Shown: positions 9,755 to 18,358 of the stretch, one piece after another | Layout of the letters: every line of letters starts with the position of its first letter | Numbering within the stretch: position 1 is the first letter of the stretch | Assembly (NCBI RefSeq): GCF_000397065.2 | Contig: NZ_KE007306.1 | Span: 76,813 to 140,812 of the forward strand | DNA length: 64,000 bases | Direction: 5' to 3' | Origin: Marinobacter lipolyticus SM19 | GTDB taxonomy: Bacteria; Pseudomonadota; Gammaproteobacteria; Pseudomonadales; Oleiphilaceae | Program-made: the position numbers and the translations under genes | Notes under the pieces: generated by a model | Seen by the model: only the letters and a program-made list of their open reading frames with translations | Told to the model about the DNA's origin: nothing | Database searches by the model: none

Positions 9755-10304
9755 GGCGCTCCCGGACCGCTCGCCAGTCCCCCGCGGTATCGACGTCATC
9801 GAATACTCCGGTAATGTCTACCCGGGTTGCCCCGGCCCACTGAAGAACCGCGGCCGCTCCCCGGTCCCCTTCAAGCGCCATCACCTGCGGCCAGAGCCGG
9901 CGCGGCAAATAGGCCGGTACGCCCGGACGATTGCCATAGTCCGCTGCAACTGCCTGATCCGGCACACACCGCGCTGCCGCTCCCATCGCCACCAGAGCGT
10001 TGGGATCCAGCAGCGGCTGGTCCGCCAGCAACACGAAGACCCCTTTCGCTTCCGGCCCCAGACTCAGGAGCCCAGCCCGCAGGGAGGCCGACATACCTTC
10101 CATCCAATCATCGACCGGCAGCCAGCGGGAGGGCTGCACGCGGCCACGAAACCGGACCAGCGGATACCAGGCACCGGTTGCAACCGTCACTGAAGCACTG
10201 AGCTGTCTGGCCTGCAGAATCGCCCGGTCCAACAAAGTGCCCTGCCCGGTTTCCAATAACGCTTTCGGGCGCCCCATCCGGCTGGATGCCCCCGCCGCCA
10301 GCAC
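9714..10304 (-). CDS. MobA/MocA-like nucleotidyltransferase
   Basis: A nucleotidyltransferase of the molybdenum-cofactor cytidylyl/guanylyltransferase type. The NTP-binding signature [17 protein letters not shown] is at the extreme N-terminus, and the metal-binding LLADQPLLD is near residue 90. The start is uncertain. The only ordinary in-frame start is GTG 10304, immediately before the signature, so most of the usual first beta strand is missing, although upstream codons (EQFPAL) would fit the fold. Either the start is non-canonical (CTG) or the N-terminus is really short. The product would have about 196 residues. No molybdoenzyme or moa genes are in the window, so the substrate is unknown. 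It is convergent with the receiver gene. Confidence 0.78.
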   Translation of the reverse strand: MLAAGASSRMGRPKALLETGQGTLLDRAILQARQLSASVTVATGAWYPLVRFRGRVQPSRWLPVDDWMEGMSASLRAGLLSLGPEAKGVFVLLADQPLLDPNALVAMGAAARCVPDQAVAADYGNRPGVPAYLPRRLWPQVMALEGDRGAAAVLQWAGATRVDITGVFDDVDTAGDWRAVRERLSQTGPTARQFRQ

Positions 10305-10467
10305 CAGTGCGGGGAATTGCTCATGGAAGCCGTCATTTGAATTCTTTATGGTGTTTTCCCCTCACGCCAATACGAATTGCCGTCTGCCAAATTAACAGAC
10401 TGCTAGCTACCGGGGATTTTTGCTAGAATTCGCACATCAATCAACCTCATCCTGTTCGGACTTCCCG

Positions 10468-11319
10468 ATGAATCACCTGTTTGTGGACAACCTCACCGTT
10501 ATTGATTTCGCTTACCTGGACCCGAATCGCGGTCTGGTGGGGGAAAGCTGGATTGCCGATGTGGTCCTTGGCGGCGAGCTGGACGAACAGGGCATGGTGT
10601 TCGACTTCAGTAACGTAAAGCGCACCATCAAACGGGTCATCGACGAGCGCGTGGATCATCGCCTGGTGGTTCCCCGTGGGTATTCGGGCGCGGCCTGGAC
10701 CGAAGAGGAGCCCGACAGCTTTACCTGGACGCTGACGGACGGCTCCCGGATTGTACATCGATCCCCGGACGAAGCCGTGGTCTGGCTTTCCGCCGAGCGG
10801 GTGGTACCGTCAGCCGTGGCCGCTCTGCTGGAGCGGGAATTAATGGCGGTGCTGCCCGGCAATGTGACTGATGTTGAGGTTAACCTGCGCGAAGAAGTGA
10901 TTGAAGGCGCCTACTACCATTATGTCCACGGACTGAAAAAGCATTTGGGCAATTGTCAGCGCATTGCCCATGGGCATCGCTCCCCTATCCGCATTGATCG
11001 CAATGATCACCGCGACTACGAGCTGGAAAAGCGCTGGGCCAAGCTGTGGCAGGATATCTACGTGGGCTCGGAAGAGGATGTGACCCAGCGCTGGGTGGCC
11101 GAGGATGGCGTTGCCTATGTAACGTTTGAATATGAAGCAAACCAGGGTGAGTTTGCGCTGACGCTGCCGGAGAACCGGGTTTACATGATGGAGACAGACA
11201 CCACCGTGGAATTGATTGCGGCGCATATGGCCGATCAGCTCAAGACGGAGTTTCCGGCGGACGCTATTCGGGTTAAGGCTTATGAGGGGGTTGGCAAGGG
11301 GGCCATTGCATCTCGCTAA
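10468..11319 (+). CDS. Double-length 6-pyruvoyl-tetrahydropterin/6-carboxytetrahydropterin synthase-like protein
   Basis: 283 residues, about twice the size of a QueD/PTPS domain. The N-terminal half has the family segment FDFSNVKRTIKRVIDERVDHRLVV (the DF..K...i...DH pattern) but lacks the HGH zinc pair. The C-terminal half supplies a zinc-like HGLKKHLGNCQRIAHGHRSP and a terminal VKAYEGVGKGA, which resembles the PTPS 'v.v.Et....A.Y' end. It may therefore be two fused or swapped T-folds making one active site. The start at ATG 10468 was chosen because homology begins at NHLFVDNLTVIDF. Other queuosine or folate genes are absent nearby, so the substrate is uncertain. Confidence 0.8.
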   Translation: MNHLFVDNLTVIDFAYLDPNRGLVGESWIADVVLGGELDEQGMVFDFSNVKRTIKRVIDERVDHRLVVPRGYSGAAWTEEEPDSFTWTLTDGSRIVHRSPDEAVVWLSAERVVPSAVAALLERELMAVLPGNVTDVEVNLREEVIEGAYYHYVHGLKKHLGNCQRIAHGHRSPIRIDRNDHRDYELEKRWAKLWQDIYVGSEEDVTQRWVAEDGVAYVTFEYEANQGEFALTLPENRVYMMETDTTVELIAAHMADQLKTEFPADAIRVKAYEGVGKGAIASR

Positions 11320-11342
11320 GCTCTTTAGCCCCAGTCTGCACA

Positions 11343-11443
11343 CGGCGGGAAGAAACCTCCCAAAACACGCCGTGAACCCATCCATGGGGGCTTGGTGTTG
11401 CCATCCCTGGCAACACACAGTTTTGGGAGGTTTCTTCCCGCCG
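11343..11443. repeat. Structured intergenic inverted-repeat element (about 100 nt)
   Basis: Perfect 24-bp arms at 11343-11366 and 11420-11443 (left arm begins CGGCGGGAAGAAACCTCC) enclose 53 nt that hold two more small hairpins: CCCATCCATGGG, and TGTTGCCA/TGGCAACA with a TCCC loop. The result is a cloverleaf-like fold. It has no coding potential. Similar 'CCGTGAACCCATCCATGGGGGC' type elements are, as far as I recall, dispersed in Marinobacter-like genomes, so this is probably one copy of a REP/MITE-like family. There is only one copy in this window. Confidence 0.7.
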
Positions 11444-11490
11444 CCCGCTCCAGCTTCGGAGACTGCTTTTCAACTTTCTGCAGACACAAA

Positions 11491-11515
11491 AAAACCGCCC
11501 GAAGGCGGTTTTTTT
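11491..11515. terminator. Rho-independent terminator, probably bidirectional
   Basis: The stem AAAACCGCC/GGCGGTTTT has a CGAA tetraloop, with A-rich and T-rich flanks on both sides. It follows the tRNA-Glu gene on the minus strand and the pterin-synthase-like gene on the plus strand, so it can end both transcripts. Confidence 0.88.
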
Positions 11516-11551
11516 GATGGCTTTCCGGTGGACTAAACCGTCAAGCCGTAT

Positions 11552-11627
11552 TGGCGTCCCCTAGGGGGTTCGAACCCCTGTTGCCGCCGTGAAAGGGCGG
11601 AGTCCTAGGCCACTAGACGAAGGGGAC
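11552..11627 (-). tRNA. tRNA-Glu (anticodon TTC)
   Basis: A 76-nt cloverleaf on the minus strand. The acceptor GTCCCCT pairs with AGGGGAC, the discriminator is G and CCA is encoded. The anticodon loop CTTTCAC sits on a CGCC/GGCG stem, and the T-loop is GTTCGAAC. It lies 7 nt after tRNA-Ala in the same unit and next to gltX, the cognate synthetase gene. Confidence 0.97.
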
Positions 11628-11634
11628 TAGAAAT

Positions 11635-11710
11635 TGGTGGAGCCAAGCGGGATCGAACCGCTGACCTCAACACTGCCAGTGTTGCGCTCTCCCAGCTGAG
11701 CTATGGCCCC
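11635..11710 (-). tRNA. tRNA-Ala (anticodon GGC)
   Basis: A 76-nt cloverleaf on the minus strand. The acceptor GGGGCCA pairs with TGGCTCC (a G-T pair included), then A and the encoded CCA. The anticodon loop is CTGGCAG on an ACACT/AGTGT stem, and the T-loop is GTTCGATC. It is the first gene of the two-tRNA unit and has a strong promoter just upstream. Confidence 0.97.
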
Positions 11711-11723
11711 TCAACGGCTGCGT

Positions 11724-11752
11724 ATATTAAGGATCCGCCCTATGGGCGTCAA
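11724..11752 (-). promoter_or_regulatory. Sigma-70 promoter of the tRNA-Ala/tRNA-Glu unit
   Basis: The -35 is TTGACG (11752-11747), the spacer is exactly 17 nt and the -10 is TAATAT (11729-11724). A GC-rich discriminator (ACGCAGCC) leads to a predicted start a few nt before tRNA-Ala. A GC-rich discriminator is typical of stable-RNA promoters under stringent control. Confidence 0.8.
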
Positions 11753-11822
11753 CCTCTTTTCTTCAATTTTTTCAGTTTTCTGAACATCCCTGTCCATTCC
11801 GTTCACTTATTCACCAAAGCGG

Positions 11823-13307
11823 TTATTCCGCGAGCAATGCGGCGTATTCTTTTTCCACTCGCTTGGTTTCTTTCTTGGAGAAACCACCCAGAACCTCCAG
11901 GGCATGACGCAACCGCGAACGGGTCATGTCCGGCCCGAGCAGTGCCATGGAGTCCATCACCGACCAGGAATTGGGCGTACCGGCGATGGCCACGAAAACG
12001 GAAAACATGAAATCGCCCATTTTCAGCTCCATAGCCTTAGCCAGGGTCTTGATATCGGCAAAGATGTTGTCCTTGCTCCAATGGCGCTGGGCTTCCAGCT
12101 TCCACAGGGTGAACTGGAGTACCCGTTTGATCTCGGCTTCTTCCAGTTTGTTGTGGGCAAAATCTTCCGGCTTGAGATTGAGCATGCCGGAGAACATGAA
12201 CGCCGCCATCGGTGCCACATCGGAGAACACTTCCGCCCTGCCCTTGATGTGCGGGATCAAGGCACGCAGGGCATCTTCGTTAAACCACCAGTTGCGCATT
12301 TTCTCCACAAACTGATCGTCATTCAGATCCTCACGCAGCCACATTCCGTTCAGCCAGCGCAGTTTTTCCACATCGAACACCGGGCCACCCAGCGATACCC
12401 GCTGGATGTCGAAGTTCTCGATCATCTCGCTCAGAGTGAACTTCTCCCGCTCATCGGGCATGGACCAGCCCATACGACCCAGATAGTTGGTTACGGCCTC
12501 CGGCAGGAAGCCCATGCGCTCGTAGAAATTGATGCTGGTGGGGTTCTTGCGCTTGGACAGCTTGCTCTTGTCCGGGTTACGCAGCAGCGGCAGGTGACAC
12601 AGCTCCGGCATGTCCCAGCCGAAGTACTGGTAAAGCAGCTTGTGCTTGGGCGCGGAGTTGATCCACTCTTCACCGCGCAATACGTGGGTAATACCCATGA
12701 GGTGGTCGTCCACCACGTTGGCCAGGTGGTAGGTAGGCATGCCGTCGGATTTCAGCAGGATCTGGCAATCTACCTGCGACCAATCGATCTCGATAGTGCC
12801 ACGCAGCATGTCGCGGATCTCGCACACGCCCTCATCCGGCACTTTCATACGAATGACATAAGGCTCGCCAGCGTCCAGGCGGCGCTTCACTTCCTCGTCA
12901 GACAGTTCCAGATCGCCCTTGATGCCGGGGTTCAGCCCCTGGGCCTTGCGCTCTTCGCGAATGGCTTCCAGTTCTTCCGGGGTGCGGAAACAATAAAAGG
13001 CGTGGCCAGCGGTAACCAGGTCCAGCGCATACTGGCGATAGGAGTCCTTGCGCTCGGACTGGCGATACGGCCCGTGCGGCCCACCAACGTCCGGGCCTTC
13101 ATCCCACTCCAGCCCCAGCCAGCGCAAGGCACGCAGAATGTCCTGCTCGGACTCATCGGTGCTACGGGCCTGGTCGGTGTCTTCAATACGTAAAATGAAC
13201 TGGCCGCCGTGCTGACGGGCAAAGCACAGGTTGAACAGGGCCACGAAGGCGGTACCAACGTGTGGATCACCGGTGGGTGACGGAGCAATTCGGGTACGTA
13301 CGGTCAT
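11823..13307 (-). CDS. gltX: Glutamyl-tRNA synthetase
   Basis: A class I synthetase that charges tRNA-Glu in the cytoplasm. 494 residues, normal for the family. The HIGH-type motif is [12 protein letters not shown] near residues 9-20, and the KMSKS-type motif is [10 protein letters not shown] near 240-250. The C-terminal anticodon-binding helical domain is intact and ends [12 protein letters not shown]. It starts at ATG 13307, divergent from znuA. The tRNA-Glu gene lies downstream on the same strand but behind its own promoter. Confidence 0.97.
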   Translation of the reverse strand: MTVRTRIAPSPTGDPHVGTAFVALFNLCFARQHGGQFILRIEDTDQARSTDESEQDILRALRWLGLEWDEGPDVGGPHGPYRQSERKDSYRQYALDLVTAGHAFYCFRTPEELEAIREERKAQGLNPGIKGDLELSDEEVKRRLDAGEPYVIRMKVPDEGVCEIRDMLRGTIEIDWSQVDCQILLKSDGMPTYHLANVVDDHLMGITHVLRGEEWINSAPKHKLLYQYFGWDMPELCHLPLLRNPDKSKLSKRKNPTSINFYERMGFLPEAVTNYLGRMGWSMPDEREKFTLSEMIENFDIQRVSLGGPVFDVEKLRWLNGMWLREDLNDDQFVEKMRNWWFNEDALRALIPHIKGRAEVFSDVAPMAAFMFSGMLNLKPEDFAHNKLEEAEIKRVLQFTLWKLEAQRHWSKDNIFADIKTLAKAMELKMGDFMFSVFVAIAGTPNSWSVMDSMALLGPDMTRSRLRHALEVLGGFSKKETKRVEKEYAALLAE

Positions 13308-13413
13308 GTAACGATCCTGATAGATAAGTGGCCGACTGGAAAGCCACGCATTATAACGGCCCAGAACGAATTTCGCATGATTGTGGAGCGCCCCGACCTT
13401 TAATCAGCAATAA

Positions 13414-13435
13414 GATTGTTATATTATAACGTTTC
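13414..13435. promoter_or_regulatory. Zur-like operator upstream of znuA
   Basis: GTTATATTATAAC (13418-13430) is a palindrome with a single central base. With its flanks (GATT on the left, GTTTC on the right) it closely matches the proteobacterial Zur consensus, roughly GAAATGTTATANTATAACATTTC. It lies 32 nt before the znuA ATG, where a bound Zur would block transcription under zinc sufficiency. Confidence 0.72.
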
Positions 13436-13462
13436 AATCCTGTTTCAGAGCACGACACCATC

Positions 13463-14386
13463 ATGCCCGACACCTCACGAGCCAGCATTGCCATGCTGGG
13501 CCTGGCCGCGTTATTAAGCCCGCTTTCCGCACTGGCCGGCACCAACGTTGTTACCTCCATCAAGCCAGTGGAACTTCTGGTGAAAGCCGTTGCAACCGAC
13601 GATATCGAAGTCACCAGCCTGGTGCCTGCAGGCTCCAGCCCTCACAACTACACTATGCGCCCGTCACAGCGCCAGGCACTGGAAAAGTCCGACGTTATCT
13701 TCTGGGTAGGCCCGGAAATGGAAACGTTCCTGTCCCGCCTGCTGGGCGGAGATGAATTCAGGGAGCGCACCGTATCACTGATGCACGGTGATGAGGTGCC
13801 CAAAACCAATGACATCGATGAGCATGGACATGAGAATGATCACGGCCATGACCATGGCGCAGGTGAAGACCCTCACATCTGGCTGGATCCGGTACTTGCA
13901 CTGGAGATGGCAACAGACATCCACCAGGCGCTGTCGCAACTGAAAAATGTCGACACTCAGGCCCTGGACGCCAACCTGGCGCGATTCAAGAAGACACTGT
14001 TAGAGGCTGAAGAAGATATTCAACACCGCCTTGAGCCACTGGCCAACATCAGCCTGTTCGCCTATCACGACGCCTTCACACGCTATGCTGGCCACTTCAA
14101 CCTGACACTGGACGGCATCCTTACCCTGAACCCGGAACTGTCCCCGGGTGCCCGGCATATTGCCGAGGTACAGGACAAACTGCGCAAGGCCAATCAGCCC
14201 TGCCTGCTGACCGAGCCCCAGTTCAACCGTCAGTGGTGGCGCTCCATCACCGAGGGGCTGGACATCACCTTCAGCACCTGGGACCCGCTGGCGACAGACA
14301 TTGAATCCGACCAGGACGGCTACGTGAACTTCCTTCAGGGTATCGCCGATAACGCACTGGCCTGCTTACCAGAGAAAGCCCAGTAA
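13463..14386 (+). CDS. znuA: Zinc ABC transporter substrate-binding protein
   Basis: Periplasmic high-affinity zinc receptor, 307 residues. The signal peptide spans about residues 1-24 (AMLGLAALLSPLSALA). The metal-site histidines lie in SSPHNYTMRPSQ, in DPHIWLDP and in YHDAFTRY. Between them a flexible His/Asp-rich loop (HGHENDHGHDHG) marks zinc and not manganese specificity. No znuB or znuC is adjacent, so they must lie elsewhere. The Zur-like box upstream supports zinc control. Its last 21 nt overlap the convergent AEC transporter gene. Confidence 0.92.
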   Translation: MPDTSRASIAMLGLAALLSPLSALAGTNVVTSIKPVELLVKAVATDDIEVTSLVPAGSSPHNYTMRPSQRQALEKSDVIFWVGPEMETFLSRLLGGDEFRERTVSLMHGDEVPKTNDIDEHGHENDHGHDHGAGEDPHIWLDPVLALEMATDIHQALSQLKNVDTQALDANLARFKKTLLEAEEDIQHRLEPLANISLFAYHDAFTRYAGHFNLTLDGILTLNPELSPGARHIAEVQDKLRKANQPCLLTEPQFNRQWWRSITEGLDITFSTWDPLATDIESDQDGYVNFLQGIADNALACLPEKAQ

Positions 14387-15280
14387 CAGTGGAATCGTGA
14401 TCATGGCCAGCAATGTCTGGCCACTGATAATGCCGGCCATCAGAGGCGCGTCACCACCGAGCTGGCGCGCCAGTATGTAGGATGAGGTTGCGGTGGGCAG
14501 GGCTGCCAGCAACACCGCCACTTGCACCAGCATGCCGTCCAGCCCCAGCAACAGCGCCAGCCCGGCGGTAATCAGCGGAAATGCCACCAGCTTGGCCACT
14601 GACGACACCAGGAACGGCGTCGAGGCGCCCCGCAACGCCTTCAGCTGCAAGCCAGCCCCGACCGTCATCAACCCCATGGGCAATGCCAGGTCACTTAACG
14701 GCATCAGGATACCGGCAATCAGGGGATGGAAGCCGATCTGGAAATAACTCCAGATCACCCCGATCACCGACCCCACAATCAGCGGGTTGGTGACAATCGC
14801 TTTCAGAACAGGCCGGAATCGAAGTGGCCCTTGCCCCGCCGCCAGCGAAAACATCAGGATGCAAAGCAAATTGAGCAGCGGCACCTTGACGGCTACGGCA
14901 ATAGCAATCAGCGATAACCCGTCATCACCCAACAGCATACCGGCCGCCGCCAGGCCCACGTAGGAGTTGAAACGGATACCGCCCTGGTAAACGGAGGAGA
15001 ACACCGGCCCGGGCCAGCGCCAGATCCACTGCAGCAGCGCCAGTACCAGCGTCATCACCAGTAGCATGGCCACAATCAACAGCAGAATTTCACCATAAGC
15101 GGAGGCGGGCAAGCGGGCCTGGCCCAGCTTGTAGACCAGCATGGCGGGAAACAGTACGTAATAGGTGAAGCGCTCTGCCTGCACCCAGAAGCCTTCACCG
15201 GGAAAGTTCCAGCGACGGAACAGGTGTCCCATCACAATCAGCGCAAACACAGGCACCAGCGCCTGAACCATCACCGGCAT
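14366..15280 (-). CDS. AEC (auxin efflux carrier) family transporter
   Basis: A 304-residue integral membrane protein with about 8-10 hydrophobic segments arranged in two halves around a polar centre. The first segment, MVQALVPVFALIVMGHLFRR, is typical of bacterial AEC/YfdV carriers. Later family marks include RFNSYVGLAAAGMLLGD and a terminal GQTLLAMITIPLLLGFL. Substrates in bacteria are usually organic acids such as malate or malonate, but none can be assigned here. It starts at ATG 15280 and is followed at distance by nothing on its strand, so it is probably monocistronic. Confidence 0.9.
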   Translation of the reverse strand: MPVMVQALVPVFALIVMGHLFRRWNFPGEGFWVQAERFTYYVLFPAMLVYKLGQARLPASAYGEILLLIVAMLLVMTLVLALLQWIWRWPGPVFSSVYQGGIRFNSYVGLAAAGMLLGDDGLSLIAIAVAVKVPLLNLLCILMFSLAAGQGPLRFRPVLKAIVTNPLIVGSVIGVIWSYFQIGFHPLIAGILMPLSDLALPMGLMTVGAGLQLKALRGASTPFLVSSVAKLVAFPLITAGLALLLGLDGMLVQVAVLLAALPTATSSYILARQLGGDAPLMAGIISGQTLLAMITIPLLLGFLW

Positions 15281-15362
15281 ATCGACTTACTCCCGAACCC
15301 CACTCTCACAAGGCCGGAAAGGATAACAAAGTTAGCAGGCTAGCGTCTTGATCCGACGTGCC

Positions 15363-16133
15363 CTATTGGCGCCAGAGCTTTCTCAACACACCGCGGGTGA
15401 CGGCAGCAGGCGCCGACTTGGCGATGGGCCACAAGGCTTTGAACTGCATGGAGATCGGCCTGTGCAGACGCGGCTGCTCTACCTGCGCCCACACTTGGGC
15501 GGCCACCACATCCGGAGTCAGATTCACGCCCAGACGCTCGAACAGCCGCGAGCCCTGCTCATTCTGTTGCACCATCCCGGTGTTCACAAACGGCGGCATC
15601 AGATCGCCCACACGGATACCGTGGGGCTCCCACTCAATATCCAGCGCCTCTGTCATCGCCCGTACCGCATGCTTACTGGCGGAGTAGGAAGCAAAATCCG
15701 GAATCCCGTAGGCGGCAGACGCCGAACTCATGTTCACCACCTGGGCATTGGGCGTCGCTTTCAGGTACGGAAAAGCCGCATGCAACACCGTCATCAGCCC
15801 GATCACGTTGACTTCAACCACTGCCCGATGGGCCGACAGACTGATCTCCTCGAACGGCCCCACTTTCAGGATACCCGCGTTGTTGTGCAACAAACGCAGC
15901 TGGCCACCGGTGCGCTCGGCGAAATCCGCCAGCCCTTTCTTCACTGACACCTCATCCACCACATCCATCACATGAGTACTGCAGCGACCTTCACCCAGTT
16001 CGTCCTGAAGCGCGGCCAGCGCCTCCTCATCCCGGTCAGCAGCACCGACAAACCAGCCTCTGGAAGCAAACAGACGCGCGGTTTCACGACCAATACCGGC
16101 AGCTGCGCCGGTGATAAAGATGCATTCTTTCAC
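15363..16133 (-). CDS. Short-chain dehydrogenase/reductase
   Basis: 256 residues. The Rossmann cofactor motif TGAAAGIGRETA is at residues 8-19, NNAG is near 85, and the catalytic Ser..Tyr..Lys is MSSASAAYGIPDFASYSASK. The residue after the second beta strand, in GAADRDEEAL, is an aspartate, which favours NAD(H) over NADP(H). The substrate is unknown. It is on the same strand as the hemerythrin gene 70 nt upstream. The start is ATG 16133. Confidence 0.92.
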   Translation of the reverse strand: MKECIFITGAAAGIGRETARLFASRGWFVGAADRDEEALAALQDELGEGRCSTHVMDVVDEVSVKKGLADFAERTGGQLRLLHNNAGILKVGPFEEISLSAHRAVVEVNVIGLMTVLHAAFPYLKATPNAQVVNMSSASAAYGIPDFASYSASKHAVRAMTEALDIEWEPHGIRVGDLMPPFVNTGMVQQNEQGSRLFERLGVNLTPDVVAAQVWAQVEQPRLHRPISMQFKALWPIAKSAPAAVTRGVLRKLWRQ

Positions 16134-16204
16134 GGGTAGTCCTTGGATTTATTGTGCGTTGGATGGGCATGATCTCAGGAACCGACTCATTTATCCTTTG
16201 TCGA

Positions 16205-16807
16205 TCAGGGCCAATCGCGGTGAGCGTCCCCGATTGACCGTACAACCCGGGCGGACAAGACGGCGTATTTCTCCAACAATGCTGACACGGTGGCCGACAC
16301 CTGGCCACTCAACTGATCGTCCACTGCAGTTCTTGCCTCAGCCAGGGTGCTGCCGCGCTTCAACTCCTGCACGGTCAGTGCCATACGACGATCAGACTCG
16401 AGAATGTGGAACGCCAGCCAGCGGGCAAGGTAATCGTAAATGTCCGCAAGCACGCGCTCTCGAGGGGTCTGACTGCCCCTGAAAATCTGAATCTGGGCGA
16501 AAAAGAGCTGGTGGCTGTCATGGTGATTACGAACCGCCTCTTCCACACCCAACCCTTCACGCCAGATAGATTCTTCTGACTTGAAATGAAACGCCGCGTA
16601 AGAAAGCAGCTCCTCAAGAATGTCATTGCAGTCAACCCGGGCGTCGCCGGATACGAAATGCCGGGCCAGACGATTCAGTATGTCCACCAGCACCTTGTGC
16701 TGGCGATCAATACTCTCAATCCCGGTCTCAAAATTCCGATCCCAGGGAAACGGTTCGAACTCAGCGGTACCTTGCTTATTATCCGGCAATGGTAAAGCCC
16801 TCCCCAC
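16205..16807 (-). CDS. Bacteriohemerythrin
   Basis: About 200 residues with a canonical hemerythrin domain: PFPWDRNFETGIESIDRQHKVLVDILN supplies the first His, then YAAFHFKSEESIWRE (HxxxE pattern), HHDSHQLFF and a late HILESDRR segment. These give the di-iron site that binds O2 reversibly, and in bacteria this can mean oxygen delivery or sensing. Upstream codons before residue 20 are less conserved, so the true start may lie a little inside. It sits between an SDR and a MAPEG gene on the same strand. A direct operon link is possible. Confidence 0.92.
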   Translation of the reverse strand: MGRALPLPDNKQGTAEFEPFPWDRNFETGIESIDRQHKVLVDILNRLARHFVSGDARVDCNDILEELLSYAAFHFKSEESIWREGLGVEEAVRNHHDSHQLFFAQIQIFRGSQTPRERVLADIYDYLARWLAFHILESDRRMALTVQELKRGSTLAEARTAVDDQLSGQVSATVSALLEKYAVLSARVVRSIGDAHRDWP

Positions 16808-16884
16808 CCGGGCGCATCTATGCTACCAGTATACCAGTCAGGTCAGATGCGGACCTTGTCCAAGGTCAAGATGGGGAGCCACTC

Positions 16885-17292
16885 TCAGCTGAACAACAGG
16901 CCGTAAACCATCATCAGAACCAGCACGATCTGGATCAGGAAGAACGTCGCCCGCAGCAATATCTGCACAAAAGACGTACCGCTGATGTGCACCAGGCTTT
17001 GAGCAATTCGTGCATACAGAACAAACGCTGCCAGAGTGTTCACCACGTCCAGACGATCCATCAGGCCGGCAACGACGACAACGGATGCAAACACCGCGAA
17101 ATTTTCGATGCAGTTGAGATGCGCAGACTTGGCACGCTGGAGAACCGGTGCATCGATCGGTTGCTTGTTGCGCTCCCAGCTGTCGATCGGTTTTGCACCG
17201 GTCAACGCCTGGGGTACCCGGGGACTGGCGTATATCAGCGCCAGGATCAACATCCATCCGGCATAAAGCAACACTGCAGTATAAGCGGTCAT
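16885..17292 (-). CDS. MAPEG family membrane protein
   Basis: 135 residues with four hydrophobic helices and the family core RAKSAHLNCIENFAVFASVV (the E..N.. glutathione-site motif around ENF). Members are trimeric glutathione transferases or peroxidases, or eicosanoid-type enzymes. The bacterial role is generally detoxification. It starts at ATG 17292. It is 81 nt downstream of the PF10118-type hydrolase stop and may be read from the same promoter. Confidence 0.9.
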   Translation of the reverse strand: MTAYTAVLLYAGWMLILALIYASPRVPQALTGAKPIDSWERNKQPIDAPVLQRAKSAHLNCIENFAVFASVVVVAGLMDRLDVVNTLAAFVLYARIAQSLVHISGTSFVQILLRATFFLIQIVLVLMMVYGLLFS

Positions 17293-17373
17293 CTATCCTT
17301 CCTTTTTTATCGGTTTTAATCGGGCATTGCCCAGTCGTGGTTCGGACTCATCACGGCACGAATGACCAGCGGA

Positions 17374-18246
17374 TCAGCTGAGCTCTCCAAGCCATTTCGC
17401 CTTTGCTTTTTCAACAAGAGTACGAGCATCGTGATTCCAGGGATGAAAATTCGGGCTATAAAACTTGAAATAGGATGGCAGGAGTTTGCGAAATACACCG
17501 GGCTTGCCCCACATATAGCTCACGGCACCCGCCCAGGACTTCAAATTGCCCAGCTGGCCGTCTTCTTTCATCAACTGCACCAGGTGAATGCTGGTAAATA
17601 CCGGGAAGATCACACTCACCACCAACATTTCCTGCAGCCGCACGCTTTCACGGCCACCCACGGCCTTGTAGACGTCAAACGCCACCGCCTTGTGCTCAGA
17701 CTCCTCAATAGCATGCCATGCCCAAATCTTGGCCATGCGGGGGTCCATCTCGTCCAGCGCGTCATACTTCAGCAAGAACTCTTCCGCCATCAGTGCGGTG
17801 AAATGCTCAACGGCGACGGTGTGGGCCAGTTGCCGCTCGGGGCTGAAGTTCTTGCGCATCCAGTCCATGAACGCCTGAATTTCGGTTTCCAGGCGACCAA
17901 GACCAATACCCCGCTCCTCCAGGAAGCCATTCAGCAGTTTGTGTTCCCGCGAGTGGTGCGCCTCCTGCCCGATAAACCCACGCACCGCTTTCTTCAGTTC
18001 CGGATCGGTAATACGATCCTGATAGTGACGCACGGTATCAATGAAGAAGGTCTCGCCCGGTGGAAACGACGAAGACAGCGCCGCCAGCAGCAGGGTTTTG
18101 ACCGGATCGTTGTCCCACCAATATTTCGGCACATCCTCCGCCAGATCGATACTCGGGCGACGCACCTGGGGAATCACATTCAGGGGCGGTTTGGCGAACT
18201 TACGCTTCTGTGAACGGATAGCTTTGACGTTAACGGCTGAAGTCAT
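17374..18246 (-). CDS. Metal-dependent hydrolase-like protein (PF10118 family)
   Basis: 290 residues. The family's conserved His/Glu-rich positions are visible: GFIGQEAHHSREHKLLNGFL, VAVEHFTALMAEEFL and WAWHAIEESEHKAVAFDVY. They form a putative di-metal four-helix site resembling ferritin-like proteins. The biochemical function is not established. I place the start at ATG 18246, which has GGAGA upstream. Homology and the ribosome site both exclude the longer frame. A promoter at 18302-18275 fits this start. It is divergent from an AraC-type regulator that may control it. Confidence 0.85.
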   Translation of the reverse strand: MTSAVNVKAIRSQKRKFAKPPLNVIPQVRRPSIDLAEDVPKYWWDNDPVKTLLLAALSSSFPPGETFFIDTVRHYQDRITDPELKKAVRGFIGQEAHHSREHKLLNGFLEERGIGLGRLETEIQAFMDWMRKNFSPERQLAHTVAVEHFTALMAEEFLLKYDALDEMDPRMAKIWAWHAIEESEHKAVAFDVYKAVGGRESVRLQEMLVVSVIFPVFTSIHLVQLMKEDGQLGNLKSWAGAVSYMWGKPGVFRKLLPSYFKFYSPNFHPWNHDARTLVEKAKAKWLGELS

Positions 18247-18274
18247 GGACAGTCTCCGGTATTCGGGATTTCTT

Positions 18275-18302
18275 GTAATATGGCCCACAGAGTACTGGTC
18301 AA
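18275..18302 (-). promoter_or_regulatory. Sigma-70 promoter of the PF10118 hydrolase gene
   Basis: TTGACC (18302-18297), a 16-nt spacer and TATTAC (18280-18275) on the minus strand give a leader of about 20 nt to the ATG at 18246. It lies between this gene and the divergent AraC-type regulator, where such a regulator would bind. Confidence 0.5.
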
Positions 18303-18358
18303 GTCACCGCCCCCGTGAGATGTTTGGCGGACAAAGCACTTGTCATAGGTGGCCAACC

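Noticed and set aside
11557..11624. Further copies of the CCTAGG regulatory motif
   Set aside because: The CCTAGG strings in this segment are parts of the T-arm and D-arm of tRNA-Glu.
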